DNA of 64,000 nt from Delphinus delphis (lineage: Eukaryota > Chordata > Mammalia > Artiodactyla > Delphinidae). Below the pieces are notes generated by a model. The model did not search any database. It had not been told where the DNA came from and saw only the letters and a program-made list of their open reading frames with translations. Made by a program: the position numbers and the translations under genes. Positions 11,439 to 23,489 of the stretch are shown one piece after another (position 1 is the stretch's first letter; each line of letters opens with the position of its first letter). The stretch spans positions 62,804,080 through 62,868,079 of the forward strand of contig NC_082694.2 of assembly GCF_949987515.2 (NCBI RefSeq), given 5' to 3'.

Positions 11439-12325
11439 AGGATACAGTACTTTTCTCTTTATTCATAATCACCACCTCCACAAGCACTTACTCAGATCCT
11501 GATTTTTAACAGTGGCATAATAAGCAGGCCAATCAGCTTCATCTCTGCTGTGAACCAATTTTGTAAGACAACAGAGTGACAAGAACTCATCTGTTAAGGA
11601 TCTAGATCTTCAGGGAAAACCACTCATACATCTCTCACAGTTAGCAATGTTGACTTTTTTCTTTTTTTTTTTTTTAATTGTTTAAATGCTGAATTCCAAA
11701 CAAGACTTCCTTCAGGAAATCCTTCTAGTGCATTTTCTTCTCATGAATAAGTATAAAGCTAACCAGAATTGATTAGCCTAATGACCCATTTGGAATCTAT
11801 TAAAGGAGTTAAACCCATTTGATACAATGCAAATTGCTAACTAATGAAGTGATGGAAATAAATCCTTAGTGATATAAGTAACAATTATTTTTGGCTTGAG
11901 TAGTAGATAAAATGTGAGTTTTTCATATCATCCAAAAAATACATATTTTTTTATTCCACATCTTTCTCTTCTTTGATGCTGTCAGAGAGTAAGCATGACT
12001 GAATACCAGAATATCATAATATGTCATACTGAATGTAATATTGTATAGAGAAACATGTAACAATATCTTCTGGGTCCATGTAAGATGTACATGGTCTAGA
12101 ACATTTTCATCCACAGTTCACTTCCAAGCTTTATCAACCTCATGCTGATCCTAGGTCTTTGGATTAATCTGTCAGAATATCCAAATAGCAATGTATCAAT
12201 ATATAAACAGATAAAGCTAATATCAGGTAAAGCCAGAAGTTAGTGTTTAGCATCCAATCGTAAAGGTAGATCTCCAGATTTTTAACTAAAGCTGAAATAG
12301 AAGAAAGGTGACTTTTTCCAATAGT
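11439..12325. other. AT-rich DNA without recognised features
   Basis: No repeat or gene recognised apart from a T-run at 11661-11674. Confidence 0.3.
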
Positions 12326-12329
12326 GTTA

Positions 12330-12448
12330 AGAGAGAATCAAAGAAATAGAGAAAGAGATGATAGAGATAGAAAGAGAATTAGAGATAGAGGAGAAGAGAG
12401 GAGAGAGAGAGGAAGAAGAAGAAGGAGGAGAAGAAAAGAGAGAAAGGC
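12330..12448. repeat. Purine (GA)-rich low-complexity tract
   Basis: About 120 bp of almost only A and G on the plus strand, with GAGA, GATAGA and GAAGGAGGA units. Such tracts are length-variable and can adopt triplex structures. Confidence 0.85.
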
Positions 12449-12449
12449 T

Positions 12450-13845
12450 TTAGTCATACAGAATAAAGAGATTTAATGAACACCCTGGAGTTAGAATGTT
12501 CAGCATTATTAGACTAAAAATCCAAGCTCAAATTTTTTATTTAAATAATTTTCTTGAAACTTTGAGAAAATAGAAAGTGCACAGAGGACACCATCCGGTT
12601 TGTTTCTGTAAAGAATGTGAGTACATTTTCTTCAGGAAAATATTGGAGAGAAAACAGACATTTGCATGATGACCAAGTCCGTCTGTTGTAGACCATTAAA
12701 AGTTTGATCTGTTTTATATTATTTGAAATGTCTCATTGCACCAGAATTTTATCCTAGTGATTAAATAAAGGGAAACTAACAAAATAAGTATCTTTATATT
12801 ATTGAAGCCTATTGATTATAGACATCAGACAAATTAGAGCATTTGTTGATCATTTGCCTGAGCAAATTATGTGTTTGGGATTAGTTCTTTTTCTGTGATA
12901 ACTGCAACAACAAAAGAGAAGAGTAATGAAAAATAATCCTAATACGTGTGAGGCAGTATTCTATATTGATATATGGAATGATTTGTTAAAAGCTCATTTT
13001 TACATTCCTCCATTTTGAATTATAATCTATGTACAACAATTCGAGGAATAGATGACACAACAGATAATTTGAATATTATAGAGAGAGAAGCAAATGAGTC
13101 TCAGAAACGTCAACTGTGATTTTCAGATTTATACATTAGATCTCCTGGACTCTCATTTCAGTGCTTTCAACCAAATCCTAGCTGTGGTAAATGGTATTTC
13201 CCCTGTCATTTACTTCCATCATGTCACACTTAAATGATGTGCTCAATAATTTCAAGGGCTTTAGGTTATCAGAATGTTTACTTTAGCCAAGGATGGCTGG
13301 AAGGCACATTATATGCAAATAGGAAAGCACGTGGTTCTTATGCTAATACACTCAACCTTTAGCAACCTCTGCTATGTCCTACTTATTGATCCTTTAATCC
13401 TTAAAGAAATATAAAGGACCACAGTCCCTCCATTTTCCTTAGTCTTTATATCATACTTCTTCATCTTCACTTATCTTCTGGTCCTGGATGCCATATTAAT
13501 TAATTGATCTACTCCTTTATTCGTCCCCTCAATCCCAAGTATACCTCTGTATTTCTGCCACACAAATTGGATCAACTCCCAAACTAGTCTGATAATACAT
13601 ATTTTCAGCTAAGTGTCTCTGTAGATGAGTACTATCTTCTGATTGGGTGACAGTTCAGTGCTAGAAAGGACCTCACACTGCTAGACCATCACTCAATGTT
13701 CTTTGGTGACCTTTCTCTTATGCCCCTCAGTGACTGTCCAAATATTAACAGTTTTCCTCATGTTTTCACACAATTCAGCTCCTGCTCTCCTCATTTTCAA
13801 TAGCTAATTTCACCATCCAAAATACCAAATTGTGGCACTTGTGGC
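12450..13845. other. AT-rich DNA without recognised features
   Basis: No repeat family recognised with confidence and no open frame above 60 codons that resembles a protein. Confidence 0.3.
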
Positions 13846-13849
13846 ACTG

Positions 13850-13985
13850 TATTGCAGGTCTGCCTTGCTGATCTGTCTCCACCAATTAATTGTAAATTAT
13901 TTAGGATTTGGTCATTTCCTTTTTAACTTCGTATCTCCAAAGACTAGTATACAGAAAGATCTAACCTAAGTAAATAGATGGATAC
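13850..13985 (-). mobile_element. L2 LINE 3' end, antisense (diverged)
   Basis: The order 'aattgtaaattatttaggat', 'cgtatctccaaagactag' and a 'aagtaaatagatggatac' tail follows the L2 3' terminus ('tgtaagctccttgagg...tatctccagcgcctag...caataaat'). Strongly diverged. Confidence 0.4.
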
Positions 13986-13989
13986 TGCT

Positions 13990-14735
13990 TCATACCTCTG
14001 TTTCTTTGTTCATACTCTTCTTTCCACCATCCTTTCAATTGTTGCTGAATTACTTCTGAACTCAAAATGTACCACTCATGTATCTCCTCTTGAAAGATGT
14101 GGTTGAGTACTTCTAGTTTGGGCTACCTACCCTGGCACTGTGCTCACAAAATGCCTGTGAATAACTTCATTATAGTTATTATTGTATTGCCCCTACTAAT
14201 TAAATTGTATACATAGTACAAAAACTCAAATAGCACAGGGATATAATACCTTCTCTCTCCATCTCCTTGAACAACACTGTCAGAGTCAAATGGCTTACAC
14301 CAATTAGTCAAAATCATGAATCAGTTGTTTGCTTTAAATTTAGGTTATGATTTAAAGAACTTTTTTTTTTTTGTCTTCCTGGAGATTTGAATTGCCTTTC
14401 CTTTTGCTCACCTATAGAAGAAGAATATGCCTTTAGCCTGACTCTAAGGTCATCCAAGTTCTTAACCATAGCATTTGTTAAAATGAAGGCTCTGACTTCT
14501 TGTTTCAATTAGGACTAGTTTCTCTTAATTTTGCAGCATAGCTCTTATTCTGTCATTCTAAATTAAGTGCATTTTTTAAATCCTGTGCATTTTTCTTCTT
14601 GATTTTTATTTTATTTTTACTTCAGAGTGTACCTTACAAATCTGAAAAAAAAATTTTTTTCCTCACACATTATTGAAATTGATAGTTTGGCAAGAACATA
14701 CAATTTTCTCAGTTTTCTAACCCAGTTTTCTAATG
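13990..14735. other. Unclassified AT-rich DNA
   Basis: Possibly more ancient LINE remnants (14050-14230), but no block is clear enough to name. T- and A-runs at 14362-14372 and 14644-14660. Confidence 0.3.
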
Positions 14736-14739
14736 CAAA

Positions 14740-15700
14740 TCTGATTGTGTTCATTTGTCTATGAACTGGCATTTTTCCACAACCACTTTTAAGACCATCT
14801 CTTCACCTTTGATGTTCTGAAATTTCATAACAATGTGTCTTAGCAATAGGACTTTGTCCATGTACTGTTCCAGGCAGTCCTTGGATATTCTCAATCTGAT
14901 ATTTGGTCTTAAATGCTGTGAAATAATCTCAATTAGTTCTTCAACTACTGTCTCACCTCCATGTTTTCTGTTTATTCTTTCTAAAATACTTACTAGCTGC
15001 ATGAAGGAATTTGAGCCTCCGTATCTCTGATGTCTCTCTCATAATTTCCTGCTTTTTTGACTTTTTGCTCTATCTTTTAATTTATACTCTTGATTTTATT
15101 TTCTAACTTTTTTTAATGATTTTTCTTTCTAGGAGCACTTTCTTATCCTCTGATAATTTTTTTTTTTTTTTTGAAGCTTGATGTTGTTTTACTGAATGCA
15201 GAATCTTCTGGAATCTAAGGATTTAACTATGGATTTTAAAAGACATGTTTCTGATCCTTGAATTCTATTTCTTTTGACATCATTTTTACTATTTGTTCAC
15301 CAGGATGCTTCTCTGTTTCTGTTTTTGGCTTCCTGAAAATGTCTGGTCATATTTTGTTCTCACAGCATATCTATGAATTGAGGAATGAGTATTAAACATT
15401 AGATATTGACCCTGTATTCCTACGGTGTTGTGTAGTTCTCTGTTCCCTATGTAGAAGAACTGACCAGGAGTTCTATTTCATGGATAGGGACATGTCAGTG
15501 GACACATGCAGTTTGCCCTTTATGAGTGGGGAGAATGCAGGCATCCTGTAACTATCAAACCACCTGTCTTATGCCAAAATAAGATGTTTGTTTCGAGTTC
15601 TTGCCCCTCATGAGTAGACTGTTCAATTTCTTTAGCAAGCAGATCTCCAGTCTTCATCTAGGGGCTTGTCTTGCTAAATGTGCACTCTGGGAGGATGGGG
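14740..15700 (-). mobile_element. Old LINE-1-like sequence, antisense
   Basis: Blocks such as 'gttctgaaatttcataacaa' with 'tgtgtcttagcaatagg', and the T-rich stretches that follow, resemble the antisense of ancient L1M/HAL1-type elements. The frames at 14751-15002 and 14833-15030 lie inside. Divergence is high, so family and limits are uncertain. Confidence 0.4.
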
Positions 15701-16036
15701 TCATTTGCCTTTGATATTATGAATAAAAGCATAAATGGACAACTCTGGTTTGTAACCTACACCTGTTCTCTAAGCCTGAAGACTCCCTAGGGCTCGGCTG
15801 AAATATGTGTTTTCTCATTCTGCTGCAGTGTCCTCCTATCTGTTTCTAAAATGCTACTAGACTCCTCCACTTTCATTTACACTCCAACTTTTCATACATG
15901 TTTCGAAGTCTCTAATCCATTGATGAAACGTTTGTATTATAAGAACAAATTCATTTCCTTTTATACAACCTCACTGTTGTTACTGTGCAAGGGCTCACTG
16001 CCCAATGTGCACAGAAGCCAACACTATGGCACTGGC

Positions 16037-16718
16037 TTTTTTTTTTTTTTTTTTAACATCTTTATTGGAGTATAATTGCTTTACAATGGTGTGTTATTTT
16101 CTGCTTTATAACAAAGTGAATCAGTTATACATATACATATGTTCCCATATCTCTTCCCTCTTGCGTCTCCCTCTCTCCCACCCTCCCCATCCCACCCCTC
16201 TAGGTGGTCACAAAGCACCGAGCTGATCTCCCTGTGCTATGCGGCTGCTTCCCACTAGCTATCTATTTTACATTTAGTAGTATATATAAGTCCATGTCAC
16301 TCTCTCACTTTGTCACAGCTTACCCTTTCCCCTCTCCATATCCTCAAGTCCATTCTCTAGTAGGTCTGTGTCTTTATTCCCATCTTACCCCTAGGTTCTT
16401 CATGATCTTTTTTTTTTTCTTAGATTCCATATATATGTGTTAGCATATGGTATTTGTTTTTCTCTTTCTGACTTACTTCACTCTGTATGACAGTCTCTAG
16501 GTCCATCCACCTCACTACAAATATCTCAATTTCATTTCTTTTTATGGCTGAGTAATATTCCATTGTATATATGTGCCACATCTTCTTTATCCATTCATCC
16601 GATGATGGACACTTAGGTTGCTTCCATGTCCTGGCTATTGTAAATAGAGCTGCAATGAACACTTTAGTAAATGACTCTTTTTGAATTATGGTTTTCTCAG
16701 GGTATATGCCCAGTAGTG
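16037..16718 (-). mobile_element. LINE-1 3' end, antisense, 5'-truncated
   Basis: Begins on the plus strand with an 18-nt T run at 16037-16054 (the A-tail), then 'aacatctttattggagtata', 'cacctcactacaaatatctc', 'atggctgagtaatattccat', 'tccatgtcctggctattgta' and ends inside 'ggtatatgcccagtagtg'. This is the cetartiodactyl L1 3' UTR and the very end of ORF2. The minus-strand 118 aa frame (16420-16776) is a piece of the ORF2 C-terminus. Truncated at 16718, where unrelated sequence begins. Confidence 0.92.
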
Positions 16719-17045
16719 CTTTTGAGAAAAGAAAGAGCTTTATTGAGAGGTCAGCTGGCCAGGAGACAGGAGGCAAGGCTCTTAAATCAGTCTCCTTGAT
16801 CCAGGGTTCAGGGTCAAATTTAAAGGGTTAGGGGAATTTCAAACTTGGAAGCTGATCTTGAATTAATCCATATAAGCTACTCATGCTGTGAGAAGCCAGA
16901 TTTTCCTTCTTGAAGGACTTTCCATTTTGTAACAGGCTCCGCTGGCAACATTTCTTATTCTTTGAGTTCCGTAGACTGAAGAGTCTTGGTTCCAGGGTCA
17001 TCCTAGAGACATGGGTCCCATCTTACACATATGCAGTGCTGTCTA
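16719..17045 (-). mobile_element. Possible ERV LTR, antisense
   Basis: On the minus strand the block reads toward an AATAAA (complement of tttatt at 16739-16744). The repeated-looking text 'tgaggggtcagctggccagg'-like and 'gagacaggaggcaaggctct' with 'tgaaggactttccattttgt' resembles an artiodactyl ERV LTR I cannot name. It abuts the truncated L1 with no gap. Low confidence. Confidence 0.35.
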
Positions 17046-18685
17046 TATAAAATAACTTGATGTTTGATTAATCAACAGCCTATTTAAGGAGGCAAAACCA
17101 GTTTAAGCTGGTCAATGTTTAATGTGCTTTTTCACTGTCATTTCATGAAATTTGAGGTGAGAAGTGGGATACATGTGCATACTTAGCCACCTTGAACTGT
17201 AGCACAACCAACACACTGCCTTAACAATATCCATTTGCCAAAGTTGCAATAGGTAAGGGTAGGTACTACCATTATGTATGAATAATAAATTTTCTAATTT
17301 CCTACCTGAAATCCACTCACCATTTTGTCAGCAATACACATAAGGTGTGGCACTGATAACTCCTATCTAAGGAAATATTCATGTGTATACCTCACTGCAC
17401 TTGAGTTGAATTCATAGATATATGTATTGCTTCTTAGTATTTGATTTGATAGTAACAGTTCCTTAATGTTTGTTCAAGTAGCTAGTCATTGCACATACTT
17501 CTCAGGCTGAAAAAGCTATTTGGTGATCAAAACGTATTTTATGGTGTCGCATAAGAGATGAAGCCCCTCCATAATAAACACACTCTATAATGAGTATAAT
17601 AACATGTCCACCAAAGTTTTTGCTTGCTTTAAACATGGTCTCTTTTAGTATTATCTTAATTTATTCAACATTGGTTCTAACTGGAAGTATACCACTTATT
17701 AATAAGGCAATGTTAATTATAAGCACAAATAATTATAATTTCTTGAGAAGCAGCAATTCTGCTCATTACAAAGGGGTTCAAAGCACTTTAGAACCATTAC
17801 AAACTGGATGTCTGATCTTTGGTTCTAGAGATCTTTTTACACTGATCTTGTATAATTATGAGACAAGTTTCTAAGCCTGAGATGCAGAGAATTGTCTGGT
17901 GTTCATAATATTAATAATAAATGTCCATAGGATGTCTCCTCTTACTAGTACTGATTAGTGTTCATAAATTCAAATACCTACAGGGTGCTAGAGGGTAAAA
18001 TAAGTGACTGTTTGGGAGTTACTATTAAAAAATAAACTAATTTTTAAAAGTAAGCATTTTATTCTCTCTTTAGTACTACTTTAGGGAAAAGCAACAGTCT
18101 AAGTTTGCTCAAACTCAGTGTCAGACTGGGGAGCAGTGGAGAATCAGGGAATAGAAGCCTGATATGTTTGGTTATTTTCAAATGCACTGTGAAATATTGC
18201 AGATATACTGGAAGGAAAAAAGATACTAAAGTAAAACGTATGTACCCATTATTTAATTTTGGAAGTAAAACATTGCAAATGCTTTTAGAGACTCTTGAGT
18301 AGCCAAACTTCCCTTTTATACCCCTATCCTTCCCTCACCTTCCTACACCCAGACATGTTCATTATATTCATTTTGGTTCTTACTAGTTCCTTGCATTTCT
18401 GTAAGTACTTATTGAATAATTATGTACCTTTATATAATAAATATAATTGTTTTTCATATTTTAAAATTTATATACGTGGTATCATATTATATGTATCCAT
18501 TTGCCAACTGTTTGGTCTAATGACATCAATTGTTTAACATTTATAGTCTAATAGGTCGTTAGTTTTTTCAAATATTCCATGTGCACATTTAAAAATGTGA
18601 TTCTTTTAACTACTAGATATAGTTTTTATATGTATCTATTAAACTAGGCATATTCATTAGGTTGTTCAAATATTCCTTTTATTTT
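17046..18685. other. AT-rich DNA without recognised features
   Basis: About 1.6 kb. Frames at 17590-17874, 18105-18302 and 18295-18537 (65-94 aa) resemble no protein I know. Part of 18300-18685 may belong to the old antisense LINE that follows. Confidence 0.3.
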
Positions 18686-18689
18686 CTCA

Positions 18690-19240
18690 TTTTCATCTAC
18701 TTGATTTATCACTTACAAAAACAGATATGCTAAAATGTTTCCCTCTGATAGGAGTTTTGTAAATTTCTTGTTGGGATTTTTGTCAAATTTGCTCTAAATA
18801 TGCTAAAGCAACTTAGGTACATAAAAATTAACATAATATAATATCTGGTGAACTAAAACAATAATTTTTATGTAGTTACTGTAAAATCTTTATTAATATG
18901 GGTCCAACACCTTTCTTTTGGTTAATATTTGCTTAGAATAATTTTTCCATAATTTAACTTCCAATATTTTATCTTCTTATATTTTAGATATCTATCTTAT
19001 CAGTGGCTTAAATCTATATTTGTATATTAATTCTGATATCAGCCATTTATCTCACATTCTGATTATTTTGATTCATTTTAACATCATATTTTGTTATTCC
19101 TTTTATTCTACTGGTCAATTCTATTTTGCTTGTCTTTCCTGTTTTCTTTTGAAGTAATCAGTTGCTTTTCATTTTATTTACATATATAATTTTTTCTGTG
19201 TCTTTAGAATTTATACGTTGTCTTCTTTGTTCCCTTTCTT
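18690..19240 (-). mobile_element. Old LINE-1 ORF2-region remnant, antisense
   Basis: 'cttttggttaatatttgctt' with 'agaataatttttccataa' at ~18916-18953 corresponds to the antisense of an L1 ORF2 segment ('cttttggttaccatttgcatggaatat'). Flanking blocks fit in order but are strongly diverged, and the frame is broken throughout. Confidence 0.5.
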
Positions 19241-19312
19241 AGCCCCCTCATTCTTCCCCCCTCTCCCTCTTTCCTTCCTTCTTGTATCCCTTCCTTCCTT
19301 CTTTTCCTTCCA
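19241..19312. repeat. Pyrimidine-rich (CCTT)n-like tract
   Basis: Plus strand almost only C and T, with CCTT and CCCT units. Gives the opposing 61-62 aa low-complexity frames at 19211-19406. Confidence 0.8.
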
Positions 19313-19409
19313 AGCTTGTATAAAGGGGCACCTGCTATATAATTCCAAATTATCACCATATGGAAATCTGTTGCCAGATTCACTTATCTTGTACATATTT
19401 TCTTAACTT

Positions 19410-19735
19410 CCTTATTTTGAAATAATTATGGACTCCAGGGAAATTGTAAAAATGTGCATAGAGGTCTTGGGCTCTGTTTACTCTGCCTCCCCTAATCGTA
19501 ACCTGGTGCATTACTATGGTTCACTATCAAAACCAGGAACTTAACATTAGTATAATTCACAGGGCTTATTCAAATTTCACCAGTTTTAAAGCACTTATTT
19601 CAGGGTATGTATAGTTTTATATGATTTTTATCATAGGTGTAGCTTTGTGTAACCAGCATTACATTCAAGATGAAAAACGGTTCCGTTACCATGGGGCTCC
19701 CTTGCGCTACCCCTTTATTTGCCACATATTTTTAA
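19410..19735 (-). mobile_element. Old LINE-1 (L1M) 3' UTR, antisense
   Basis: 'ttgaaataattatggactcc', 'actatcaaaaccaggaactt', 'aacattagtataattcacag' and 'cttattcaaatttcaccag' appear in the order of the antisense L1M 3' UTR. The frame at 19621-19881 begins in it. Confidence 0.65.
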
Positions 19736-19739
19736 ATAA

Positions 19740-20475
19740 GCCATTTATATGTGTATCTGGACTTTACATAAAATTTCCTATTTTCCCAATGTTCAAAAAT
19801 AATTCAAAATGTTTAAGACACTATCTCATCCAACACTGTGCAAGCCTAGAAAAACATGTCTGTTGCCTGAAATCAGCCTAGACCTGTTTGCCGTCTGGTA
19901 TACATTACAACTCAGCTAAAGAAAACCGTGTATCTGATGATATATGCCTTCATCCAGTATTTTGTATTTGTTTATCTGTAGATGTAGACCTTTGCATTCT
20001 ATAGTCACTCCTTACTATTTAGACATTTGAAAGAAAAGGTTGAGATTGTTTATTTCTAAGATTGTTCATCATTTATTTTGTAGAATATTTGGAGTCAAGC
20101 ACAGTAAGTCAAGGGTCATTCTTTTCCTTCTGGCAATCAGCACACGCCATCCATAGATCTCTTTTCTCAGGCTCCTAACTCTTGTCAATGTATATGAATT
20201 TCAACTGTGATTTTCCCACTAAGGATGTCTGATTTATCATTCCCATTATAGTCAGCACAACCTCGGGGCTAAAAGTCTAACCCGGGCCTGGGTAGCAAGT
20301 TCAAAATCCTGTGTGTGTTTATTAACATATAACCCTACTTTAAATATGCTTCTTGGGAAACCAATGTTGTGCTTATTTATCTGGCTCTCAATCTCTGAAA
20401 AACCATCATATCCTTTGTGAAGAGATCTCACTTCACATTTCTAAGGTATTAACAACAAAAATGACAGAAAACGTG
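19740..20475. other. Unclassified AT-rich DNA
   Basis: No repeat or gene recognised. The 86 aa and 69 aa frames nearby show no familiar motifs. Confidence 0.3.
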
Positions 20476-20479
20476 TTCT

Positions 20480-20655
20480 GGGCCCTTCCCACATGCGTGG
20501 AACTTGGCCACCTACTTAACAAGGATTGTTCATTTCATCCTCACAAAAACCCTCTGGGATAGGTAATATTATTATCCCTGTTTTACCAATGAGAAAATTA
20601 AGGCTTTGGGAGGTTAGTGTGCCAGGTATAGGTCATGCAGAAGGAAAAAGCTGAA
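20480..20655 (+). mobile_element. MIR SINE
   Basis: Clear MIR core: 'tcatttcatcctcacaaaaa' followed by 'ccctctgggataggtaat', 'attattatccctgttttacc' and 'aatgagaaaattaaggcttt'. First of three MIRs in sense orientation within 2 kb. Confidence 0.75.
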
Positions 20656-20659
20656 TTTT

Positions 20660-21795
20660 AAGTGAGTTGTGAATATAAACAGTCTCACACCTTTGAGAAC
20701 TGGTTTTTAGATCTCACATATTCATAATGGTAAAAATTATGGAATATATGATAACATAGTGAGATTCAGACCACATTGAGTCTGGCAGGTAAAGCCACAC
20801 ATTGTTTTCTGATCAAATTCATACAATTTTTTTTTCCATTACAAAATGGAAAAAATCTACAGACCAAATGGTCTGTGAAGGGTCACTATTTGGAAAGATG
20901 AGCTACATTCAAAATATACCTACTTCATTGAAGTTAATGTTTAGAGACTGGTCAGTTTGCCCTACTGTAGTTAAATGCAAAGACATAGAAGGGTTTAGGA
21001 TTGCTACAACACCATATCATTGGACTGGACAAAAGTTGATAGAGATAAAGACCATAGTCCTTTAAAAGGATACATCAGAGCAATGTAATTGTTTTATTTT
21101 TAACAGTGAATTAAAGAAAGCAAATTTCATATTATATCTAACTAAGGTGTGAAGAAGGGACAGTTAATGAACAACCTGACAGTTAGCTAATAGATTATTT
21201 CATGAGATCAGAGATGATGGCAGGCTTATTATGAGGTGTCTGTTTAGAGTCCATTTTTAAAGATGTGGATTTTGGCAGGGGTTTTCTTGCTAAAAGCATT
21301 TATTGTTATTCCTGGTCACGTAGGAAGAATGGAGTGTCTGACAATGATGGAGAGTGCAACAGCAGCCTTGCTGCTTAAAAATTAATTTGAAGTCCTCTTC
21401 TAGAGAACTGCTATCTTCTATTACTACACAGAAACTTGACTGTGCTAATAATGTATGCTCAACTCCATAAGAGACACAGTGCAAGGCAGAAGCCTAGGAG
21501 TTCCAAAGGGAAAGAAAAAACATTGCAGAAAACAATCAGAGAGGAATTTTAAAGGGCAATGGTTAAATTCTAATTTTTAGGATATTTAATGAATATTCTG
21601 TGGTCATACTTCAAATTGCAATAGTCAGCTTTATACCACATACAATAGGCAATATAGGAACACATATTCTGTATTAGGAAAAGTTCCATGAGTGCTTGAT
21701 TTAATACTAAAATTAAGACTAATACTAATAATAACAGGTCAAATATTTATTGTAATTGATCTAATAATAATAACATTAAAAATGATAATAATAAA
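20660..21795. other. Unclassified DNA
   Basis: No recognisable repeat or coding region. (AAT)-rich stretches at 21706-21800 lead into the next MIR. Confidence 0.3.
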
Positions 21796-21799
21796 AGAA

Positions 21800-22015
21800 G
21801 CTTATAGTTGCTAAGCTCTTAGTATATGCTAGGTATTAGGCCAGATAGTTTATAGGTACGAAATCATTTAATCTTTGTAATGATCCTGTAAATAGTATTA
21901 TCATCTCAATTTTCCAAATGAGGAAGCAAATTCTTTTAAAGGTTGAATAAATTGTCAAAGGTGATCTTACTTCAGAGGCTATATCTTTAATCACTATACA
22001 ATATGCTCCCTATCT
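21800..22015 (+). mobile_element. MIR SINE
   Basis: 'cttagtatatgctaggtatt', 'aatcatttaatctttgtaat', 'tattatcatctcaattttcc' and 'aaatgaggaagcaaattc' follow the MIR consensus order over most of its length. Confidence 0.7.
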
Positions 22016-22094
22016 CTTTCTATATGTATCATGAACTCATTGATAGTGAAGGACAGTAAACACATAGTAATAGCAGACACTCACTTATGTGTGT

Positions 22095-22282
22095 ATGTGT
22101 GTATCTTAAGGAATATATATATATTACATATATGTAATATACACACACATCTGCATGTATATTTTACTATAATAAGTGTATACAATGAATATATTTTACA
22201 TATATAATTTATACATACATATTGATGTGTGTATATATATACATATATTATATATGTAATATAATATATATTATATATTATG
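22095..22282. repeat. AT/GT-rich microsatellite cluster
   Basis: Mixed (TA)n, (TATG)n and (AC)n tracts with many small self-complementary segments, for example 'tattacatatatgtaata'. Likely length-polymorphic. Confidence 0.85.
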
Positions 22283-22284
22283 TA

Positions 22285-22495
22285 ATATATTCACTTGATT
22301 ATTACAATCACCCTATGAGGCAGGAGTATTATTATTATTATTATTATTATTAATTGCATGTTGCAGATGAAAACTACTGAAGCACTGAAAGATTGAATCA
22401 CTTGGCCAAGTTGGCCCAAGGTCTACTCCCAGATCTGGGGCCAGTGGGGTCCAGTGCTGTACTCTTACCCACAATGCTCTACTACCTATGCTAGT
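22285..22495 (+). mobile_element. MIR SINE with internal (ATT)n
   Basis: 'gattattacaatcaccctat' and 'gaggcaggagtattatt' match the MIR centre. The natural TATTATTATCCC block has expanded into (ATT)n at 22327-22352, then 'cacttggccaagttggccca' and the 3' block 'ggtccagtgctgtactctta'. Confidence 0.65.
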
Positions 22496-22499
22496 GATA

Positions 22500-22795
22500 A
22501 GGATGCAAAAACAGAATGAGAATGAGTCTAAGGTGGCAATGTTTTGTGAGAGATCTTTAAAATAGGCCATTTGTTGTCTCAAGTTTTGACACCTGTTCTC
22601 ACTACCTTCTCCACATTTTTATGAAGAAATTGATGCAGACCAGGGAAAGATGGGGATTTTTTTCCTCCTGCTTTCTCCTTTCCCTCTCCTCAAAACTGTA
22701 CTCCTAGTTCTAAGAATTATGTTACTAATTAATGTAAGCATTGTATCTTGTTTTCCTATCTTTGTTCCCCTTTTGTTCACAGAACTGCAGAAACT
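22500..22795. other. Unclassified DNA upstream of an LTR-like end
   Basis: May contain the 5' part of the LTR whose 3' end lies at ~23082, but I cannot place the boundary. Confidence 0.25.
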
Positions 22796-23105
22796 TGGGA
22801 TTGTTATCAGGGACATCATGACCAGAGGCAGACAACCTCAAGGGCCAGGACTCACATTATAGAAAACATATATCAAGATAAAAGACATCACAACACTATG
22901 AGCTGGTGCAGTCCCAGTCAGGTAGCTCACGACCCATGTTTAAATAGCTCGCCTGTAAAACGGTCCTGCCATCTTAAGGAGGTAGGACAGCAGCCTTTGG
23001 ATATTAGTCTGCTACTCTCCTCATTTGCTGGCAAATTAATAAACTCCTTTTCCTTCTTTCTCAAACCCTTGTCCTCGTTTTCCTCAATTGGTGCCAAGGG
23101 CCGGG
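22796..23105 (+). mobile_element. Probable ERV LTR 3' end with primer-site-like sequence
   Basis: An AATAAA at 23038-23043 is followed by 'ctccttttccttctttctca' and 'cccttgtcctcgttttcctc', a typical R-U5 end. Directly after comes 'tggtgccaagggccgggacc', which starts with TGG as retroviral primer binding sites do. Suggests an LTR plus a few bases of leader. The 5' limit is unknown. Confidence 0.45.
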
Positions 23106-23140
23106 ACCGAGTATTTAGGTAAGAAAATCAGCTATAAGAT

Positions 23141-23485
23141 AATACAGTCTGAATGTTTGTGTCCTCACAAAGTTGAAATCCTAATGCCCAATGTGATGGT
23201 GGTACCTTTGGGAGGTGCTTAGATCATGAGGGTGGAGGCCAACTGAATAGGATTTGTGCCCTTATAAGACAGACCCCCAGATAACTCCTTAGCCCCTTCC
23301 ACCATGTGAGGACACAGTCAGGAAGCTTGGTCTATGAACCAGGAAACAGGTTCTCACCAAAACACAACTATGATGGTGTCATGATCTTGGACTTACAGCA
23401 TCCAGAAGTGTGAAAAATAAATTTCTGTTGTTTATAAGACACCCAGTTTGTAGTATTTTGTTATAGCAGCCAAAAAATCTAAGAC
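23141..23485 (+). mobile_element. MLT1A-type LTR (ERVL-MaLR), solo
   Basis: 'gtctgaatgtttgtgtcctc', 'cctttgggaggtgcttagat', 'ccttccaccatgtgaggaca', 'aataaatttctgttgtttat' and 'tagtattttgttatagcagc' are diagnostic and in order. It ends near 'aagaca' at 23485. Confidence 0.9.
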
Positions 23486-23489
23486 ATAA

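Noticed and set aside
14751..15002. 83-residue minus-strand frame as a conserved small protein
   Set aside because: It falls in probable old antisense LINE sequence, and I see no domain or start context to support it.
22748..23122. 124-residue plus-strand frame as an ERV protein
   Set aside because: It lies over an LTR-like region with AATAAA. No gag, pol or env motif is visible.
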